Assembly: GCA_021401465.1 (NCBI GenBank) | Contig: JADDMT010000007.1 | Coordinates: 186,001-250,000, forward strand | Source of the DNA: Teratosphaeria epicoccoides | Lineage: Eukaryota; Ascomycota; Dothideomycetes; Mycosphaerellales; Teratosphaeriaceae | Reading direction: 5' to 3' | DNA: 64,000 bases | Part shown: positions 22,464-33,804 of the stretch, one piece after another | How the letters are laid out: each line of letters opens with the position of its first letter | Numbering within the stretch: the stretch's first letter is position 1 | Notes under the pieces: model-generated | What the model saw: the letters and a program-made list of their open reading frames with translations, nothing else | Told to the model about the DNA's origin: nothing | Database searches by the model: none | Position numbers and translations under genes: made by a program

Positions 22464-22628
22464 GGAAACACTATCGAAGCGGCTGGCAGCTTTCGTGAGC
22501 TACGTCTCAATTTGGCGCGACCTTATGCCCTTTGAGAGCGTTGGCTGTACGTGGCAACTCCATCAATGAGAACCATGGATAGTGGTCGTGTCACATGGAC
22601 GCAAATACTGACCGTTCCTGCTCGTTCA

Positions 22629-24210
22629 TCACACTCCCCTCCAGACCAACTCCATGTTCTCACTCCTTACCTTGCTGTTGAACCACTCCAGAATCTCAAC
22701 TTTGTCGCCTACCGCCTCCGCGCCCTCCAAGACTCCACTCCTTGCTAATGCGCGTGCGGCCAACGCCAATTCCATCGTCGCCAGATTCCTCGCTATGCAT
22801 TGCCGTGATCCCAGCCCGAAAGGGAAGTAATCTCGGAACATCTCCTGTGAAGGGTTTTGGAGCCATCTATTTGGGTCAAATCTGTAGGGCTTGGGATAGA
22901 CGGTCTCGTTGAAGTGGAGCGTCAGAGGCTGCAGCCCGACATTCATTCCCGGCGGTATGAAGTAAGTCTGGTTGCTCTGACAGGAGTAGAAGCTGAAACC
23001 CGTGGGTGGCACGACGCGCGGGAAGCGGGTAGGGTTCGCCATGGACATACGGAGAGTCTCGCGGAGAACGGCGTCAAGGTAGGGCAGAGTGAGAGGGTTG
23101 TATGAGCCGTCCGGTGAGGCGGAGTCGGCTTTGAGGACCTCTTGGCGAAGTGTCTGGTAGCTGGATAGGGATCAGCTGAAGTGTTTGAGCACGATGGAGG
23201 TGGAAAGAGATCTGGTCTTACATTTCGGGTTGCTTGGCCAAATTCCAGCAGAGCGTGCTCAGATTCATTCCTGTACTGTCGGTCCCAGCGAAGATGAGAT
23301 CCTCGACCTGGATCTTGGTCTCTGCCTTGGACATCCCGGCTTGGAGGAGGCGAGATTGGTATGTTCCATCGCTTGCCTCCGCATCATTGGCGAGAGACAT
23401 AGCAAAGCCAGCAACCTTGTCAGCACTATCACTTGCAGCCTTGTTCGAAAACGTCTTCTCAGCCAGCATCTCCACGACCTCAAAGAGCCACGGCGGAAGC
23501 AAAAAGAACCTCCCAATCGCCACAAAAAAGTCCACAAATGGACTCGCCTCTAGCCTGCCTCCATCCTCTCCTAACCCCCCAAACGCCCTCCCAAACAGAT
23601 ACGTACTGACAGCATCCAACGCCAACGACCTCGACAAATTCAAAACATCCACTTTCGTCTCCTCTCCAATCTCCCTCGCCTCCCTCCCCCTCCCATCCCT
23701 CTCCCCCTCCAACCTCCTAATAAACCTCCCCACACACCCCTCAACCACCTCCCTGCCCTCCCTAATCCTCCCCGCGCTAAACAACGTCACCACAGCCTTG
23801 CTCCTCCTCGCCCTATGTTCTGGCCGCAACTCACTAAAGACCGTGGGGAACCCCTCGATATCGAAATTCCTATAACACTCCGCCTTCAAAAACCCGCCCT
23901 TCTCACTGTAAATCGGAGCCAGAGCCGCGCCGTCAGAAATACTGACCTCATTGCTCGCGATGCGCACGACAGGTCCGTACTTCTTGTGTAGAAGGTCGAT
24001 CTGCGTGCATTCGTCGCCGATGTAGGCGTGGTACCAGAGCCAGAGTGGGGAAAGGTGCGCGTGCCAGGGGCCGGGGAGGTAGCGGCGGGGGTCTAGCAAG
24101 AGGCGGCGGGCGAGAGAGAGAAGAAGCCTGGTGAATATGATGGTGCAGAGTGCCAGTACAGCACCTGAGAGGGATCTTGGGATGATCATTTTGCCGTGAC
24201 TCTGAACCAT
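22629..24210 (-). CDS. Cytochrome P450 monooxygenase
   Basis: Two exons (24210-23222 and 23160-22629) with a 61-bp intron give about 506 residues, the normal length. An N-terminal membrane anchor (AVLALCTIIFTRLLL) is followed by a Pro-rich hinge (LPGPWHAHL). The I-helix oxygen-binding motif is AGTDST. The ExxR motif (ETLR) is restored in exon 2, followed by the FDPNRW segment. The haem loop FPFGLGSRQCIARN supplies the axial Cys; the usual Gly two residues after Cys is Ala here. It is an ER-bound oxidase needing P450 reductase. Substrate is unknown and no other biosynthetic gene adjoins it, so it may act in detoxification or catabolism. MIIPRSLSG is an alternative start. Confidence 0.92.
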
Positions 24211-24597
24211 GGAAGAATTGTGACAGAATTCCCTACATCGGAGCTCATGCTGGTTGTTTATGTAACGGTGGCGATGTTACTGCATGCTCGATGACTCTTC
24301 GTCCAGAACTCTGACTGATAGGGCAAGCAAGTCTCGACCCACAATATTGCGTTTGCTGAAATTGCATCGCATTTCATCAAAGAACTACACACAGATTGAT
24401 GAGATGAGAACGGACCTTTCGGACAGGGTATCTGCATTGCTGTTCCTCACCAACTCCCACACCATCCCGTAAGTCCCGTTCCATTCTTGTTCAAATAACT
24501 GTCGTGGTATCAACCCAAATCGAGCAAACAAATTCCGACCATACATAAACAAGATCGAAACCGCACACACAGACGAAACTATCCAAAAGAAGACCTC
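24211..24597. other. P450 promoter / downstream of EIS1
   Basis: Both flanking genes are on the minus strand. The stretch contains the presumed P450 promoter and the EIS1 3' untranslated region. No feature was recognised. Confidence 0.35.
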
Positions 24598-27500
24598 CTA
24601 AACCTCCTCCCTAAACCTTGTCCCACGCACCGGACTCTCGCTCTTCCCGCCTGCAACAAAAGCTGGCGGAGGCGCCAGATTCTCATCGAAATGGTCGCGC
24701 GCCTCCTGGAATTCTTCTTCCTCCTCCGGCTTATCATCCAGCTTCATGCCCTTGCTCAAGTCACCGAGGCCAAACTCAGCCTTGAGATAAGCGGAAACTG
24801 GCCTGTCATACGATCGACGGCCGCGTGAGTCGGTGTCGGACTTGCCGTCCGCAGACGAAGCGCTAGAGAAGTTTCGCACACCGCCTTCACCTCGCTTGAA
24901 GCTCGACGTGCTGGTTCGGCCAGCAGGATAGGTGTCTGTGCTCATCTTTGGTGTTGCTGAGGCAGTGTCAGTGCTCGCCTTGGGCGCGGCAGAAGATGTG
25001 TCGGTGCTCGCCTTGGGAGGTGCAGAAGAGGTGTCGGTATTGTCCTTGGGGACACTCGATAGGTCTGTTGCTGCGGCACCAGTGGCTGCTGCGCCGGTAG
25101 CGATTTCTCCTCTCTTAGAGTCCTTGACAGACTCATCCTTCCTGAGTAAATTCGGGGGCTCCGACTTTGAGTTGTCCTTGTTGTAATGATCCAACTGCTT
25201 CAGCTTGCCCGGCTCGCTCTCAGACTTGGAGTTCCGATGGCGTAATTTGTCAAAGAACCCGCGAAAGCCCTTTTTCTCCTTCTCTTGATCTTCCTGGGCC
25301 TGCAAAGGTGCATCTGGTCCCGTCTTGACGCTGGGCGCTGGGGCTCCGGTGTGACTGGCAGGAACGACAGAACTGGAAGCTACTGGCACCGCAGTCTCAT
25401 CCTTTTGCTTGCCCATCTTCTCGAGGTCTGGCTTGACACGCGGATCAACAATGTTGGCAATATCGCTGCTGTGAGGGCCCACTGTGTTCGGTGCAGGGCC
25501 AGTTCCGTCACCTCTCGTTGCCGCGTATGCGCCCGGTCCAGCAGCACCCGGCCCACCCACAACAGCTGCGTCACAACCAGTGTGATGTTCACCTCCTTTC
25601 TCAGCGGCTTTCTTGTCCAGTCGCTCGACATTAGCCTCGCGAGGATCTGTCAGGGACAGGTCGGGCTGCACCCGAGGATCGAGAATATTGGCAGTATCGG
25701 TCTTGTGCGGTCCGATTGTCGAAAATGCGGGTCCGGTCGCATTGTCACCCGGGGCGCCTCGCTGCAGCTCTGGATCGGGCTTGACTCGAGGGTCCACAAT
25801 GTTGGCAATATCGCTCTCATGTGGACCGGTTGTGTGTGGTGCAGGTCCAGTCGCATCACCCGTAGTGGTCACTGGAGCGGCTTCCGGGATGTTAGTGCTC
25901 TCCTCGCCCACCGGGTGAAGCTTATTATCGCTGCCTTGGGCCAGCTCGTACGAACCCATGCCAACAGCGCCATCAGCACCAGCGCCGGCCACAAGCAGAC
26001 CCGAGTACGAGTCGGGTTGTTCACGCCTTCGGTCAGTCTCCTCCGCAGCTTCTGTATCTTCAAACTCGGCCTCGTCATCGCTGAAGTCGTCATCGCTGTG
26101 GCCAAGAGTCGAGATATGTCGCTCCAGATTGGGCTTTGTCGAGGTCACAACAGTTGCCGTAGGGTCGGTCTGAGAACCAGTGTGTGTTCTTTCGAGAGTA
26201 GGTGCGGTGGACACGGTCGCGGTGGCCTCCGTAGGTTCCACGACGGGCGGCGCCTCCACCCCCTCCTCCTTTTGCTCATGGTCGGCCACAGCTACGCCGC
26301 CAACTGTGGCAGCACCAGCACCTACTCCAGCAACTGCGCCGGTGTGAGATGTGGTCACGGGCTCGCGAACAGCGGCCTCCTCTTTCTTCGATTCTCGGGC
26401 TTCTCTGTCGCGACGAAGCTTACTTGCCACGCGACCAAAGATGCCACTGCGATGCTTCTCTGGCTGTACTTCGCGATCCACTTCGTCGCCTTCGTCCTCG
26501 ACGACAGAGCCAGCGTTCGCTTCTCTTGTGACTTCCTTGCTCTTACGTTGCTCTCCACGAGCGACGCGCTTCTCTTCCTCCTTCCTGGCCCTTTCCTCTG
26601 CTTTCTCTTCTTCCTTCCTGGCCTTCGCATCTTCCTGCACCTGTCTCCGCGCGGCCTTTTCCTCGTCTACGCGTGGTCAGTAATGCAAAGATATGACGTA
26701 TTGATGGAACACTCACTCTTTATCCGCTTCTGCTCATCTTTCTCCTCCCTATGTCTCTGCTTCTCAGCGGCCTTCTCGCGTTCCTGCTCTTCCTTGTCCA
26801 GACGTATCTCCTCGTCCCTCGCCCTCTTCCTCTCAGCGGTGTCGTTGATCTCATCGAGTGTTGGCTTGAGCCTCGCAGCAGCAATCGCGTCGATCTCTGC
26901 TTGATCAATGAACTTGCCGCCGCCAATATGAGTCTTGCCCTTGTTCTCGGGTCTTGCAGCCAGCTCTCGGTCCTCCTGAGCGCGCTTCTTTGCCTTCTCC
27001 TCCCACTCTTCGAGCATCGCAGGCGGTACTTTACCAGTGTCGGCAAACACACGCTCGTCCATATCGTGCATCTGGTTGTGAACTCGCTTCTCAGCCGCGG
27101 CAAGCAGTCTCGCACGATCCTCAGAGCGCTTTTTCTCGTCTACAGCGCTGACGCCAGTACTGAGTTGCGTCATTTGGTGACGGATGCGACGCGCCTGCTG
27201 CTCATCATCGGAGTCGTCTTCCTCACTCTGACTTCCAGCTCGCGCATGACCCCGACCACGTACCGACAGACGGTTCTGCAGCCCACCCTTCTTCGGCGGT
27301 GAGGCCTGCTGATCGGGATAGCCGTAATATTCGCGGTATCTTGCGTTCTCGCCGTCCTTGTCAATCTTGGCGAGGCGTTCCTGGGCCAGTTTGTGAGCTG
27401 CGTCCTGGAGATGGATGTACCGCAGCGCTTCTTGCTTGACGTCAAGCTTCTCATCTGGTTGCTGTCGTGCAGCCGCAGCACCAGCGCCTTCAAGACCCCC

Positions 27501-28403
27501 GGTGAGGTCTGGGCCAAGAGTGGTGCGATTTTGATATTCATACATCTGCTTTGCCATAGACGCGGCAGATGCGCGCAGCGCTGCTTGATGTTTCGTCTCG
27601 TCTGGATCAATGTCGATATCTGGGGTGCCAGTGAAGTACCTGGGATTCACGTGAAGATTCTTGACACGAGCTGCTTGATTGGCTTCAGAATCCCAGCCAT
27701 CCGTCTTGATCGACTGTCGGTGCGACACGGCCGCAGCATTGAGCGCGTTTTTGGATGAATTTTGTGCGTCTGGGTATGCTGCTGGTTGTGGAGTTGGCAC
27801 GGAGCCTGATCGGCCACGGTTCACGGACAAAGTAGCCGCCAGAAGGGCCTTCTCCTTACCATCTGGCGTGTACCCGCGATCCAATTCGAACGGTTTCGCG
27901 CCGCGCATCGCCAGGACTGCAGCCGAATTGCCATCTTTGCTTGGAGTCGCCTGCCACAAGTCAAGTTTACCACCGTCTCGGTGTGCCAGCAAAGCAGCCT
28001 TGGAGCCTGCGGAACTCATTTCTGGCTGCCACAACTCCTTCATCTTGTAGTCCTTGGCAAGCGTAGCAGCTCGGTTTGCACCGTCCCCGCCTGCAAGACC
28101 GACGCTCGGGAAGCTGGGGAGCGATTGAGGATTTGCATATTTCAATGATGCAGCGGCGCCTGTAAGCAGGTTAGGCACAGTTCCACCCGCGTTTCACATT
28201 GGACAAGGCGTCGTACTCGCGGCCGAGAGTTTCCCATCCGAACCGAGAGGACTTTCTTTAGTGTTATTCTGGGAGTCGGCTCCCTTTCCTCTCGTAACAT
28301 ACAGCGCGGCTGTGCTCGCCTGCTCGCTCAGCTTGTTGTGGTGCTGATGCGCCGCAGGATCGGGACAAGGGTCGCCTTGTCGTGATGGAGTCGTCGAGGC
28401 CAT
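24598..28403 (-). CDS. EIS1: Eisosome protein 1 (Eis1)
   Basis: Three exons (28403-28217, 28159-26717, 26666-24598; introns 57 and 50 bp) encode about 1232 residues. The N-terminus carries the conserved Eis1 segment LSEQASTAALYVT, and the first splice restores GKLSAASAAASLKYANPQSL. Eis1 is a peripheral plasma-membrane component of eisosomes, the furrows organised by Pil1/Lsp1. A charged coiled coil of Glu/Lys/Arg lies at about residues 500-580, spanning the second intron. The C-terminal half is disordered and repetitive, with three copies of a TGPAPxTxGPHxSDIANI unit and several STDTSSAxPKA-type units. The last residues are basic and proline-containing (PVRGTRFREEV). Phosphorylation in the tail is likely but not visible. 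Confidence 0.9.
25432..25860 (-). repeat. Three dispersed copies of a 27-codon coding repeat inside EIS1
   Basis: Copies at 25860-25780, 25749-25666 and 25512-25432 encode the pattern GDxTGPAPxTxGPHxSDIANI followed by VDPRVKPD. The units are 81-84 bp and about 100-150 bp apart. Conservation at protein level with third-position differences suggests selection for a short interaction motif rather than recent duplication. Confidence 0.85.
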
Positions 28404-29167
28404 GGTACGACGGTCCGACTCCGGTTTCGCGCCTGTCCGCAGGACGTAATGGATATGTATGTGTTGTACTAGGAATACTGCTCAAGCCACGACCTTACCA
28501 CGTCACGCACATACATAAATAGCAGTGGATAAGCAGCTACGAAGGAGTTTGAACAACAGCATCGCAGACAGGAGAGGAAGACATCCTCGTGTCGTGTTTC
28601 CTAACTTTGGACCATGACGATGACGATGACCGCGGCAGACAGCTTCGAGAGATGACGTCAATGTGGCTCAGGCAATGGATACCTGTACACGGATATGTAT
28701 GTACCTGGACCGGAAAGCATGTGATCATGCTCCGATCGACGGCGGGTGCTGTGATTCGTTCCACCAATAATGGACATGTTCCAAGGCATGACGCATGGAC
28801 GGAATATGGCAGGTGGATGCTGCATGCAGCGCTCGCGTTTTACAGGTCTCCCCATAAGTCGAATCGACAATTCCATGTTAGGGTAGATCGGCGCAAGGAT
28901 GCTACAGTATTCACAAATATCCTGGACTCTGTAACCGTCCTCATCGACATCGAGTAGTACAGCTTACAAGTCCGGCCTTTGAAACGACATTGTGGTCTCA
29001 AAGACTGAGATTCAAAAACATGTAATGTGCGCGTCACACTGGCATTCGTACCAACGAAAAGGTTACCCACGTCCAGGGAATCCCACAGCAATACCAGGAG
29101 ATCCCAAGCGAAGGACTCCACCTCAACACTCCGTACGATCATGACATAGCGACCCAACAGCGCTAGC
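28404..29167. other. Divergent intergenic region, EIS1 / phosphatase
   Basis: Shared upstream region of EIS1 (minus) and the phosphatase gene (plus). A 122-codon plus frame (28589-28957) has a short Asp run encoded by a GATGAC repeat, but lacks convincing coding character. No RNA gene was seen. Confidence 0.35.
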
Positions 29168-30061
29168 ATGGCCAAACCCATCAACAACCCCAGTGGCGCT
29201 CACCAAAACTTTGAAAAGATCCTCAACTTTCGCGACGTAGGACACCACATCAACACCCTGACATCCCGCCCCCAACTCAAACTCGACCTCCTCTACCGCA
29301 GCGCCCGCCTGGATGCCGCCACAGAGAAAGACCGCCACAGACTCCAAGCGGACTTCAAAATCGCCACCATAATCGACCTCCGCACCACCACCGAGCACGC
29401 CCACGCCGGCACCTACACCCACGGCTTCGTGCCCTCGAACCTTTGGCGCCGACCCGAGCATAGGAAAGACTATTGTATCCCAGGCGTCCGATACGAAGAG
29501 ATCAACTTCAACGGCTCGGCTTACAGCAATGCGTTGATCAAACAACTCTCCTGGTCCCAAACCGCGAAACTATTTTCATTGTATGCGATAGGTTACAAGA
29601 AAGATGCAATCTCCATCCTCGGCAAGAATGTGATGACACCCCGTGGCCTCGCGGGTCTGGCGGAAGATAGTCTGCAGCATTGCACCGCGGAAGTGAAGCA
29701 AGTCTTCGAAGTACTTTCCGATGCACAAAGCTACCCTTTGATTGTGCATTGCACGCAAGGAAAGGACCGGACGGGGCTGGTTGTGTTGCTTGTTCTCCTG
29801 CTGCTCACAGTCCCGGGTGAGGCAATCGAGGAGGACTACTCTCGAAGCGAGCCGGAGTTGTCGCCGGAGAGAGGAGAAAAGGTGGAGGAGATCAGGAGTA
29901 TTGGATTGCCGGATAGTTTTGCTGATTGTCCGCCGCAGTGGGTGGAGACGGTGACGAGGTGGTTGGACGAGCGGTATCACGGCGTGGAAGGGTATTTGGA
30001 GCATTGTGGTGTTGGGAGTGAGCAGCAGGGAAGCGTGAGGAGGATTTTACTCGCCGCCTGA
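29168..30061 (+). CDS. Tyrosine/serine protein phosphatase (Y_phosphatase3 family)
   Basis: A single-exon protein of 297 residues. The N-terminal segment NFRDVGHHINTL and LLYRSARLDAA match the entry motif of the PF13350 family. The catalytic P-loop HCTQGKDRTG lies at about residues 193-202, with nucleophile Cys and invariant Arg present. The K after the G (CxxGKDRTG) is typical of phosphatases active on phosphoserine/tyrosine or phosphoinositides. It is presumably cytosolic and its substrate is unknown. The gene converges on the DUF3602 gene with only about 175 bp between stops. Codon choice changes sharply halfway: C-ending codons in the first half, TTG/GTG/GAT-type codons in the last third. 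Confidence 0.88.
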   Translation: MAKPINNPSGAHQNFEKILNFRDVGHHINTLTSRPQLKLDLLYRSARLDAATEKDRHRLQADFKIATIIDLRTTTEHAHAGTYTHGFVPSNLWRRPEHRKDYCIPGVRYEEINFNGSAYSNALIKQLSWSQTAKLFSLYAIGYKKDAISILGKNVMTPRGLAGLAEDSLQHCTAEVKQVFEVLSDAQSYPLIVHCTQGKDRTGLVVLLVLLLLTVPGEAIEEDYSRSEPELSPERGEKVEEIRSIGLPDSFADCPPQWVETVTRWLDERYHGVEGYLEHCGVGSEQQGSVRRILLAA

Positions 30062-30235
30062 GAGCAGGGAAGATCTCCTGCCGAAACACCAGCTCAAGCC
30101 GTGCTGTAGGCTGCAACCCTCCTTGCAGTTCCAGCGTCGTGTCCGCCAACTCCTTTTCTTTTCCTTTCCCCTCCGGTAATCGCTGAACGCCGCTCAGTGG
30201 TATCATATCGCACACACCCCCACTCTCCAACACAT

Positions 30236-30800
30236 CTAATCCACCGCAACAGCCTCATCTTTCTCCTCCACCTTTCCGTCCACCCCATTCTTCTGCGCCT
30301 GCTTCTTCAGACCCAACAACTCCTTACCCTTGTCCACGACGCCCTGCAAACTGCCTCGACGCTCCTTGCTCTGGTTCCGATTCGCCGGTGGCCTCTCATC
30401 ACCGCCGCCAACCGTCATCTTGTTGCCCTCACCGCCGCGGCCCCTGCGAGTAAATCGATTAGCACCACAATTCTCCCTCACTTCACGGCAGCAGATCTCA
30501 CCAATGGTACGTCCCCTTCGCCTCCTTCTCATGATGTGCTGGCGTGGCCACATCCTGCGCCGTTCGTGACTTGGACGAATCATTCATGTCATTCGTCACC
30601 ATGTTGCCTTGGCCACCCCGACCTGTGGTGTACGTTGCGCCCTTGATGGTGGGTGTGGAGAGGTCGCCAGATTCGACGTCTTTCTTCGGCTCAGCGGTGA
30701 TGTTGCCTGCACCGCCTCTGCCAACGTGGGAGGGAGAGCGTCGGCCTGCGCTTTCAGGGCGAGCATTGCCTGTGACGGCGTTTTTGGGTGCTTGGGACAT
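30236..30800 (-). CDS. DUF3602 (Par32-like) GRGGxGN-repeat protein
   Basis: Two exons (30800-30502 and 30443-30236, 58-bp intron) give about 168 residues. The protein has three repeats of the family motif: GRGGAGNI, GRGGQGNM and, across the splice, GRGGEGNK. The family includes yeast Par32, a disordered phosphoprotein linked to TORC1-dependent ammonium transporter control; function here is by analogy. The tail (SLQGVVDKGKELLGLKKQAQ) is helical and charged. ATG 30800 begins MSQAPKNAVTGN. The third repeat is created only by splicing, which supports the intron. Confidence 0.88.
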
Positions 30801-31319
30801 CGTGCTGTGTTCTTAATGAAGAGAGCGATTTCGGCGCTGCTTCGCAGAGGATGCCCGCCGGAGAGCAAACAAGAGTCGAAGGAAAGATTTTCGACGGCAC
30901 ACCATCTCAGCCCACCGCAAGGCGCTCGTGGTCCACGCATGGTGTAAGGTTTGCTTGAAAGGCTCGGCGGGGTTTGGTTTCCATTGCGTAATACCCATGA
31001 CACGGCATGGTACTGTGGTTCATGACCAGCGAAGGCGTGACCAGCCGCATCTCGATTGACAAATGCCAAAGTTGTCAGAGGTGAAAGAGGCATTATTCAC
31101 GTCTGGGCGCAGGATCTGAATGAGGAAGGAACGCACCGGAGAGCGTGCCCTGCTCAGAACAGCAGGGCTCAGGGGCCGCCGATAAGGACGATCGATGCTG
31201 CCGAATGATGATTGGCTGGAAAGCGCAGCATGAAGGAACGTTCCGTCTTGTGAGGATTTGAACACATGCATCTTGTCCGAATGTGAGGAAGAACATCACA
31301 GTTGTAGAGAAAATAGACC
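30801..31319. other. Divergent promoter region, DUF3602 / FMP32-like
   Basis: Shared upstream region of two divergent genes. No convincing open frame or element was recognised. Confidence 0.35.
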
Positions 31320-32093
31320 ATGGCCGTCTCAGCAGCTTCAGCACGAGCAGCACAACGGTTAGCCTGGACAGCAACTGCCGTTCGCCCTTCTGCAGCAGCC
31401 TTACCGCAGGCTTCCTATCTTCGACACAATGAACCCCGCCGCCGAACAACAGCAATTGCAGCCCTCGCCCAAGCACGCTGGGCAGAACGACGCTCTCCCG
31501 TCCGCCATACTATTCCCTCCCGCGCCTTCTCCGCCACCCCCATCACCTCCCGCGACCACCACTTCGACACCCTCAAATTCGTCCAACGCCTCAAAGACGA
31601 GGGCTTCACCGAAGAACAAGCCGCAGCAATGATGCGCGTCCTCTCCGACGTAATCGAAGAATCCATACAAAACCTGACCCGCACCATGGTCCTTCGCGAA
31701 GACCAAGAAAAAGCCACTTACACCCAAAAAGTGGATTTCGCCAAACTCCGCTCGGAACTCCTCTCCGCGGACTCCACGGAGTCAAGCTTGACGAGAGCGA
31801 GTCATGAGCGGCTGACGAATGATTTGGCGAAGTTGAATAGTAGGTTGAGAGATGAGGTGCAGAGGACGCAGGCGAGTGTGAGGCTGGATTTGAATTTGGA
31901 GAAGGGAAGAATCAGGGAGGAGGCGAACAGTCAGGATTTGAAGATTAAGGAGACAGAGACGAGGATCGAGCAGGAGAGCGCGGCGTTGAGAGAGCGGTTA
32001 GAGGCGGTCAAGTTTTCGACGCTGCAGTGGTTGATGGGTGTTTGTACGGGGACGGCGGCGATTATACTTGGTGTGTGGAGGTTGTTGATGTGA
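31320..32093 (+). CDS. FMP32: Mitochondrial CCDC90/MCUR1-like protein (DUF1640, FMP32-like)
   Basis: A single-exon protein of 257 residues. The first about 70 residues are rich in Arg and Ala with almost no acidic residues, a mitochondrial presequence ending near SRAFSATP. The family core starts HFDTLKFVQRLKDEGFTEEQ, continues AAMMRVLSDVIEES and enters a long coiled coil (about residues 120-225). One C-terminal membrane helix (STLQWLMGVCTGTAAIILG) ends the protein. Animal MCUR1/CCDC90B and yeast Fmp32 share this design and are inner-membrane proteins linked to cytochrome oxidase assembly or calcium uptake. Third-position bases switch from C-rich to G/T-rich near 31780. Symbol is by family resemblance. 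Confidence 0.88.
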   Translation: MAVSAASARAAQRLAWTATAVRPSAAALPQASYLRHNEPRRRTTAIAALAQARWAERRSPVRHTIPSRAFSATPITSRDHHFDTLKFVQRLKDEGFTEEQAAAMMRVLSDVIEESIQNLTRTMVLREDQEKATYTQKVDFAKLRSELLSADSTESSLTRASHERLTNDLAKLNSRLRDEVQRTQASVRLDLNLEKGRIREEANSQDLKIKETETRIEQESAALRERLEAVKFSTLQWLMGVCTGTAAIILGVWRLLM

Positions 32094-32335
32094 GGGGCAT
32101 TGAAATGAGAGATTATCAGGATCACTAGTACGTCCACACTATTCCACAATGCCTCCCATGCTCTGTACGGCAGAAATCCCATGCTTACTGTGACTATACT
32201 TACCATTCTGCACCCCAGCCGTCAAGGGCAGCACATCTGCCCTCTATACATCGCTCCTTTCAGCAGATCAGGCTTCCCGACCACTGCCTCCCTTCCATTG
32301 GTGCGCAAAGTGAAACACACCACCTGCCGACTTAC

Positions 32336-32539
32336 CTGGAACCCCGTCTTCTCCCACCTAGTGTTCAACCAATCAGTCAGTGCGTCCGCGCTCCCACCCC
32401 AGCTATCTTCGTACGAATCATAGCTGGAGAGCACGACTCGGACCATTGGAGACGGTAAACGTTCGTTGGGTTGGAAGGATTTGGAGGGGAGGGTGATGGG
32501 ACAGGGTTTGTGTTTGCGGGAGGGCCGGAGTCTGGACAT
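32336..32539 (-). CDS. Possible small protein, first exon only
   Basis: From ATG 32539 a 68-codon frame reads MSRLRPSRKHKPC to LNTRWEKTGFQ and meets a perfect CAG/GTAAGT donor at 32336. The frame also extends upstream without a stop. A plausible acceptor near 32150 would add only SMGGIVE and a stop. No family is recognised. The donor and the balanced composition of SSYDSYEDSWGGSADALTDW favour a real gene, but its extent is unsettled. Confidence 0.35.
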
Positions 32540-32825
32540 GGCAGGCTGAAGTTTGTGCACAATGGGGTTCTGGATTGAGGATCTGGTACCTGGTCTTCCC
32601 TTCTTTGCGATCTTCATGTTGAGACCAGAAACAGCTTGCAATCCAGCCAGCGTATCGAGGTTGCTGTCCTTTCTTTCTCGCAAAGGTGGAGACGATGATC
32701 AAAGCTCAGTAAGAAGATACTGAGTTTGCTTCAATCAGGTACCAAGTCTGGCCGAAAGGAAAGGAGTTTGTGCGAGCGGACGGGCGATTTATGTTCCTCA
32801 ATGGCATTGTCTCCTTTCCCTCGAT

Positions 32826-33460
32826 GCTTTGACAAAGATGCGCGCAAGTACACGCTTTGTCAGGCCACGAGCACAATCGAGCTTGAATGCTCCTTTGTTG
32901 CAATTCCGAGGTTCTCACACGTAGACGATCGCGTGCTCGCCCGCGGCATTTTCCAGACTGGATTGCCAGAAGCAGGCTCTACAATTCGCCCGGCAAGGAC
33001 GGAAGCTAGTTCAGGTCTTTCGCGTGCCTTCCATTTACGTCGCGAAGATTAGCGCGGCCACGATTGGGTCGGCAGTGCGGGAGCTACTCTACGACCTTTT
33101 CGTACCATCCTCAGACATCAGGACAGGATGTGCGCGCAAAAGGCTGGCCTTAGAAGGGCATTGCACTTTAGGGACACAATCGAGCCTGAATGCCCTCTCG
33201 CCGCTGCTGCTAATGGGATGCTTGCCATTGACCCTGATCTGCGGGCACAGTACTCCCGAGCGGCAATCTCCGATCACGCACGTGCATCAGCTTCAAAACC
33301 CTCCACCATTATTCGCTCGGCAACGCGGGAACCAGCTAAGGCTTTTTCCGTGCCTTCCTCAGACGGCGAGGGGACATTCATCCGCTGCAGTTCGCTCGGC
33401 GACGCGGAAGCTAATTGACAGCTCTTGCGTGCCTTCCTCAGATGTTGGTGAATGTGCACG
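32826..33460 (+). repeat. Degenerate interspersed repeat units, period about 80-310 bp
   Basis: A motif of about 50 bp, approximately TTCGCTCGGCAACGCGG, then a spacer, then GTGCCTTCCTCAGA, recurs at about 32975, 33065, 33308 and 33388. Translated, three copies read IGSAVRELLYDLFVPSSD, IRSATREPAKAFSVPSSD and VRSATRKLIDSSCVPSSD, in differing frames. A second shared block, ACAATCGAGCxTGAATGC, occurs near 32874 and 33177, so a unit of roughly 300 bp was duplicated before decay. No known element was recognised. Confidence 0.6.
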
Positions 33461-33804
33461 CTCGGGCTCTCCCGTGAACGAGACTGACTACTCTTGAGTC
33501 CGTTGCTTCGGAGTTCTGGCTGTCCATGTGATTGCGGAAAGCTCGCCGCTAGAGCACGACGTCCATGTCGTTGCCGGCTTGCACTTTAACTTCAGACTAA
33601 CTCGAGTACATACACTTTCGGTCGGCCAATACAATTTGAGCAACCAGCACCGGCACCATCGAAATGGCACAAGACTGTCCCCTATTCACTCTTACTCGAG
33701 ATCTCCATGGAGCTCGACGAATGACACTCTGGTAGACCGCGCAGGTTAGCCACACACTGGCTGTGGCATATGCTTTTGCCGGTGCATGCGGTCCACCCAG
33801 ATCG

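Noticed and set aside
24598..26904. Long plus-strand open frame (about 540 codons at 25285-26904) opposite EIS1
   Set aside because: It is the antisense shadow of EIS1 exons, which have matching splice sites and a recognised family on the minus strand.
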